Source: Acidimicrobiaceae bacterium (GTDB taxonomy: Bacteria > Actinomycetota > Acidimicrobiia > Acidimicrobiales > RAAP-2). From it: a stretch of DNA of 64,000 bases. Positions within the stretch are counted from its first letter, which is position 1. Every line of letters begins with the position of its first letter. The DNA is taken from contig PMOI01000017.1 in NCBI GenBank assembly GCA_003162475.1, positions 124,001-188,000 of the forward strand, in the 5' to 3' direction. Below, piece by piece: positions 63,646 to 64,000 of the stretch. The notes under the pieces were generated by a model. It searched no databases, was not told the DNA's origin, and saw only the letters and a program-made list of their open reading frames with translations. A program made the translations under genes and the position numbers.

Positions 63646-64000
63646 ATGGGTCGTGTGATTGCTGAGCGAGCGCCAACGTTGGCCGGGCGCTTTTGGGAAG
63701 CGCTCGAGCCGATTCACGCAGTGGTGTACTTTGCACCGCAGTCCGTCGACGCCGCGAGCCACATCGGACTGAGCGACTTTTGGATGAGCTACTTCGCGGG
63801 GCGCTTCGCGCCACTCGGCGCAGTCTCCGCAGCGCCCGTCGTCGCGATGGCGTACGGGTTCGCGCCCAGCATGGTGGCGCGTTCGATTCCCGGGGCTTGG
63901 ACGTTCGCCGAGCCCGCCGCGGTATTGGATGCTCGACTACAGGGAGCATCGAAGTCCTTGTCGAAGAACCTCGACGCCACGTGGCTCATCGACCTCGCGG
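63646..64000 (+). CDS. SCO6745-family protein (partial, runs off the right edge)
   Basis: Direct translation gives FWEALEPIHAVVYFAPQSVD, then FWMSYFAGRFAPLGAV and YGFAPSMVARSIPGAW with FAEPAAVLDARLQG, matching the actinobacterial SCO6745 family, whose helical N-terminal part has unknown function. The first 118 codons are present; the rest is outside the window. ATG 63646 is preceded by GTG 63643, an alternative, and by AAGGG. Confidence 0.8.
   Translation, partial: MGRVIAERAPTLAGRFWEALEPIHAVVYFAPQSVDAASHIGLSDFWMSYFAGRFAPLGAVSAAPVVAMAYGFAPSMVARSIPGAWTFAEPAAVLDARLQGASKSLSKNLDATWLIDLA

Overview
The window reads as one continuous piece of a bacterial chromosome around the replication origin. The likely host is a member of Actinomycetota, and an Acidimicrobiia-like lineage is my best guess. 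Reasons: moderately GC-rich coding sequence; the actinobacterial order pcnA - DUF6049-type protein - murJ - trxB - trxA - CwlM-like - parB - parA - rsmG - jag - yidC - yidD - rnpA - rpmH - dnaA - dnaN - recF - dciA - gyrB - gyrA; the pairing of a PadR regulator with ino1 and of a DUF5318 protein with panB near rpsF-ssb-rpsR-rplI-dnaB; a MarP-type protease; and an F420-type flavin enzyme. No rRNA, tRNA, insertion sequence, prophage or CRISPR array was seen.

Layout. 1-6.9 kb: a truncated glycerate 2-kinase and several small or exported proteins (SHOCT, SGNH hydrolase, Fn3 protein, a CX5C-repeat protein). 7.1-15.3 kb: a response regulator, a peroxiredoxin, an alpha-keto-acid dehydrogenase E1alpha/E1beta/E2 operon, an MFS transporter, rlmN and an SDR oxidoreductase. 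15.3-21.7 kb: an ECF sigma factor with a membrane-anchored partner, a MarP-like protease, and a divergent MarR/drug-efflux pair. 21.8-28.2 kb: dnaB and the rplI-rpsR-ssb-rpsF operon (leftward), panB, DUF5318, PadR and ino1. 28.3-37.4 kb: pcnA, the cell-envelope genes (DUF6049-type protein, murJ, CwlM-like) and the thioredoxin system. 37.5-43.4 kb: the leftward parB-parA, rsmG-jag-yidC-yidD-rnpA-rpmH block. 43.6-52.3 kb: rightward dnaA, oriC, dnaN, recF, dciA, gyrB, gyrA. 52.3-64 kb: a DsbA-like protein, an ABC-F ATPase, a PspC-containing two-component system facing a PspC membrane protein, a second ECF module, an F420 enzyme, an epimerase, a MarR regulator facing a secreted esterase, lepB and a truncated SCO6745-family gene.

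How the parts work together. The dnaA-dnaN gap carries a perfect DnaA box followed by four CTA triplets and an AT-rich stretch, the layout of a bacterial unwinding element, so oriC is placed at about 45.17-45.22 kb. About 5 kb to the left, between rsmG and parA, lie eight parS sites (five perfect, three with one mismatch) spaced almost uniformly at about 118 bp. This array looks like a dedicated ParB-loading centromere and is the most striking feature of the window. An apparently canonical intrinsic terminator lies inside the first 20 codons of rsmG.

Expression style. At least a dozen genes have a TANNNT -10 element ending 6-8 nt before the ATG/GTG and no Shine-Dalgarno sequence, so leaderless mRNAs appear common. 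Other genes are packed in operons with 1-4 nt overlaps, and three convergent pairs overlap by exactly their 4-nt stop codons.
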